In this document: one piece after another, positions 62,214 to 64,000 of the stretch | How positions within the stretch are numbered: the stretch's first letter is position 1 | Layout of the letters: each line of letters opens with the position of its first letter | Assembly (NCBI GenBank): GCA_965208815.1 | Contig: OZ242357.1 | Coordinates: forward strand, 2,976,001 to 3,040,000 | DNA from: Bin55 sp009840545 | GTDB taxonomy: Bacteria; Pseudomonadota; Gammaproteobacteria; Pseudomonadales; Azotimanducaceae | Length of the DNA stretch: 64,000 nucleotides | Reading direction: 5' to 3' | The notes under the pieces: generated by a model | What the model was told of the DNA's origin: nothing | Database searches by the model: none | Seen by the model: the letters and a program-made list of their open reading frames with translations, nothing else | Position numbers and translations under genes: made by a program

Positions 62214-64000
62214 AAATCCAAGTCCTCCATCGATACTGTTAGGGCTTTTTCCTCAATGAACTTGCGACGAGGTTCGACATCTTCGCCCATGAGCTCGGAA
62301 AAGATCTGATTAGCCGCTCCCGCATCGTTGATGGACACCAAGGACATTCTCCGGACGTCGGGGTCCATCGTCGTTTCCCATAGCTGTCCGGGATTCATCT
62401 CGCCAAGACCCTTGTAGCGCTGCAGACGAACCCCATTACGAGCCCGCGACAGCAACCAGTCGTAAGCATCCCCGAAAGTAGTGATGGGCTGCTCTGCGTT
62501 GCCCTGCGCAACTCTCGCTCCGGGCTCTATCAAACCATCCGTCTTGTCGCAAAGACGCATAATCTCATCATGCACGCCTGAATCCAAGAAGTTCAAATCG
62601 AGTACGAAGTGAGTTTCTGAGCCCCGCATCCTTCGTTCGATCGTTGGCAGGAATGTTCGGTGCTCCGAGTCGAAGTTGACCCCGACTGCATGCTGTCCTT
62701 CTTCCGACTCCAAGGAAATTTCCAACTTCTTGCACCAGTCCTGCATCTCGATTTCATCCTTCAATTTTTCAGAGGTCAACGAGGGCAGATCGATCAGTCG
62801 TTTCGTAACATACGTGGGGTAGACTCGATCCATGGAGTCCAGTCGCTTGTACAGATTAAAGTACCGTTCGGCCAATTCTGCGACAGGTTCTTCCCCTAGA
62901 GGTGGAGCACCAGCGCTTGGATAGATCAAAGCGCCGTCGATGGCAGTTTGAAAGTAGTACTCTTCAAGCTCTTCGTCGTCTTTGAGATATCGCTCGGACC
63001 TTCCTCGTCCCGCCTTGTAAAGCGGAGATAGCGCAATATAGACGTGCTCGCGTTCAATGAGTTCTGCCATATGACGATAGAAGAAGGTCAAAAGTAGTGT
63101 CCGGATATGGGAGCCGTCGATATCTGCATCGGTCATGATGATAATTCGGTGATAACGCAGTTTATCCGGCTCGAACTCGCCTCCCGACTGTCCGATCCCT
63201 ATTCCGCAGCCAAGCGCTGAAACCAATGTGACGACTTCGGTCGAAGAAAGCAACTTATGCACGGAAGCCTTCTCCACGTTGAGGATCTTCCCCCGAAGCG
63301 GAAGTACCGCTTGTGTCTTGGGGTCGCGACCTTGTTTCGCCGACCCTCCAGCGGAATCGCCCTCCACGACATACAGCTCGCACAACGCAGGGTCTTTTTC
63401 CTGGCAGTCCGCAAGCTTTCCTGGTAACCCTGTGCCGTCCAACAGCCCTTTTCGCCTTGTAATTTCTCTTGCTTTACGAGCCGCCTCTCGCGCTCTGGCC
63501 GCATCGAGCATTCGTCCAGCGATTCGCTTGGCTTCGTTAGGATGTTCTTCGAGATATTCCCGAAACCGCTTGTGCATGACCTCGTATACAGCGGTATTCG
63601 CTTCGCTCGAGACAAGCTTGTCTTTGGTTTGCGAAGAGAATTTGGGGTCTGGGAGCTTGACCGAGACAATTGCCGTAAGTCCTTCACGAGCATCTTCCCC
63701 CGTAGTTCGAACTTGAGCGTTCTTTGCAAGTTGCTCGCGTTCGATGTAGCCGTTCAAGGTGCTCGTCAGGGCCCTTCGGAATCCTTGCAAGTGTGTGCCG
63801 CCATCCATTTGACGGATATTGTTGCAATACGGCCACACGTTTTCCTGGTAGCCATCGTTCCATTGCATCGCGATTTCCACTCCTATCTCTCCAGGGTGGG
63901 AAAAGTGGATCACGTCGTGCAAAGCGTTCTTTCCGCTGCTCAGATGGGTAACGAAAGAGACAAGGCCTCCTTCGTACAAGAATGAGTCTCCGGTTCCGGT
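62210..64000 (-). CDS. gyrB: DNA gyrase subunit B (5' end outside window)
   Basis: The C-terminal three quarters of GyrB. The frame is still open at the window edge and starts to show the end of the ATPase domain (FLYEGG-like entry, VSFVTHLSSGKN). The transducer (MQWNDGYQENVWPYCNNIRQMDGGTHLQGFR), the TOPRIM metal site (LYVVEGDSAGGSAKQGRD, IIIMTDADIDGSHIRTLLL), the extra 150-170-residue insert typical of Gram-negative gyrases and the C-terminal RYKGLGEMNPGQLWETTMDP are all there. It supercoils DNA together with GyrA. Its position suggests that recF, dnaN and dnaA lie beyond base 64000. Confidence 0.95.
   Translation of the reverse strand, partial: TGTGDSFLYEGGLVSFVTHLSSGKNALHDVIHFSHPGEIGVEIAMQWNDGYQENVWPYCNNIRQMDGGTHLQGFRRALTSTLNGYIEREQLAKNAQVRTTGEDAREGLTAIVSVKLPDPKFSSQTKDKLVSSEANTAVYEVMHKRFREYLEEHPNEAKRIAGRMLDAARAREAARKAREITRRKGLLDGTGLPGKLADCQEKDPALCELYVVEGDSAGGSAKQGRDPKTQAVLPLRGKILNVEKASVHKLLSSTEVVTLVSALGCGIGIGQSGGEFEPDKLRYHRIIIMTDADIDGSHIRTLLLTFFYRHMAELIEREHVYIALSPLYKAGRGRSERYLKDDEELEEYYFQTAIDGALIYPSAGAPPLGEEPVAELAERYFNLYKRLDSMDRVYPTYVTKRLIDLPSLTSEKLKDEIEMQDWCKKLEISLESEEGQHAVGVNFDSEHRTFLPTIERRMRGSETHFVLDLNFLDSGVHDEIMRLCDKTDGLIEPGARVAQGNAEQPITTFGDAYDWLLSRARNGVRLQRYKGLGEMNPGQLWETTMDPDVRRMSLVSINDAGAANQIFSELMGEDVEPRRKFIEEKALTVSMEDLDF

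Noticed and set aside
1..64000. tRNA, rRNA or CRISPR arrays
   Set aside because: I looked for the T-loop consensus, rRNA blocks and regularly spaced repeats on both strands and found none that stood out from coding sequence.

Overview
The window looks like a chromosomal segment of an uncultured, aerobic, heterotrophic gammaproteobacterium with near-balanced base composition. The best evidence is the right end (about 55.9-64.0 kb): def-fmt-rsmB-trkA-trkH-plsC followed by convergent gyrB. This matches the gene neighbourhood beside the replication origin in Pseudomonas-like Gammaproteobacteria, so dnaA-dnaN-recF and oriC probably lie just beyond base 64000. The many acyl-CoA enzymes, two large TonB-dependent receptors, a PQQ alcohol dehydrogenase and a copper amine oxidase fit a scavenger of lipids, alcohols and amines. 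No rRNA, tRNA or CRISPR array was seen.

Layout. 1-4.4 kb: a leftward tandem array of paralogous membrane-anchored helical-repeat proteins (one cut by the window edge, one intact, one decayed). 4.5-8.7 kb: a small defence-like island with a DUF4143-type AAA ATPase broken in its Walker A motif, two adjacent HNH endonucleases, and a hicBA toxin-antitoxin pair whose toxin has lost its frame twice. 8.7-17.4 kb: a single-chain acyl-CoA carboxylase, divergent from an acyl-CoA dehydrogenase, a YgiN-like monooxygenase and a TonB receptor closed by a strong terminator. 17.4-22.2 kb: a leftward cluster of extended SDR, PhyH-type dioxygenase, copper amine oxidase and a frameshifted enoyl-CoA hydratase. 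22.9-29.7 kb: a dihydrodiol-dehydrogenase-like oxidoreductase, an aquaporin, a Calx-beta/subtilisin/P-domain protease and a PQQ/cytochrome c dehydrogenase lipoprotein.

30-36.9 kb: aceE, an MFS permease, a solo Clp-N-like protein, an SDR and a small secreted protein. 37.1-40.3 kb: a rightward run of two hot-dog dehydratase halves, a DUF3500 protein and a luciferase-like oxidoreductase. 40.4-45.3 kb: an Oar-like TonB receptor and a dicarboxylate symporter. 45.5-52.3 kb: rsgA, a carboxyltransferase, an ArfB homologue with GGT in place of GGQ, a serine hydrolase, type II glutamine synthetase and an enoyl-CoA hydratase. 52.3-54.0 kb: an IS1380-family element of clearly higher GC. 54.1-55.6 kb: a flippase-like membrane protein and a CDP-alcohol phosphatidyltransferase with an odd start.

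A recurring theme is otherwise well-preserved genes that have lost single bases (positions near 4650, 8542, 8594 and 17730) or carry an early stop (55643). This means either recent gene decay or residual indel errors in the assembly, and raw reads would decide. I found no clearly new multi-gene system. The best candidates for something under-described are the HNH gene pair with its PUA-like sensor domain, the repeat-protein array, and the GGT-type release-factor homologue.
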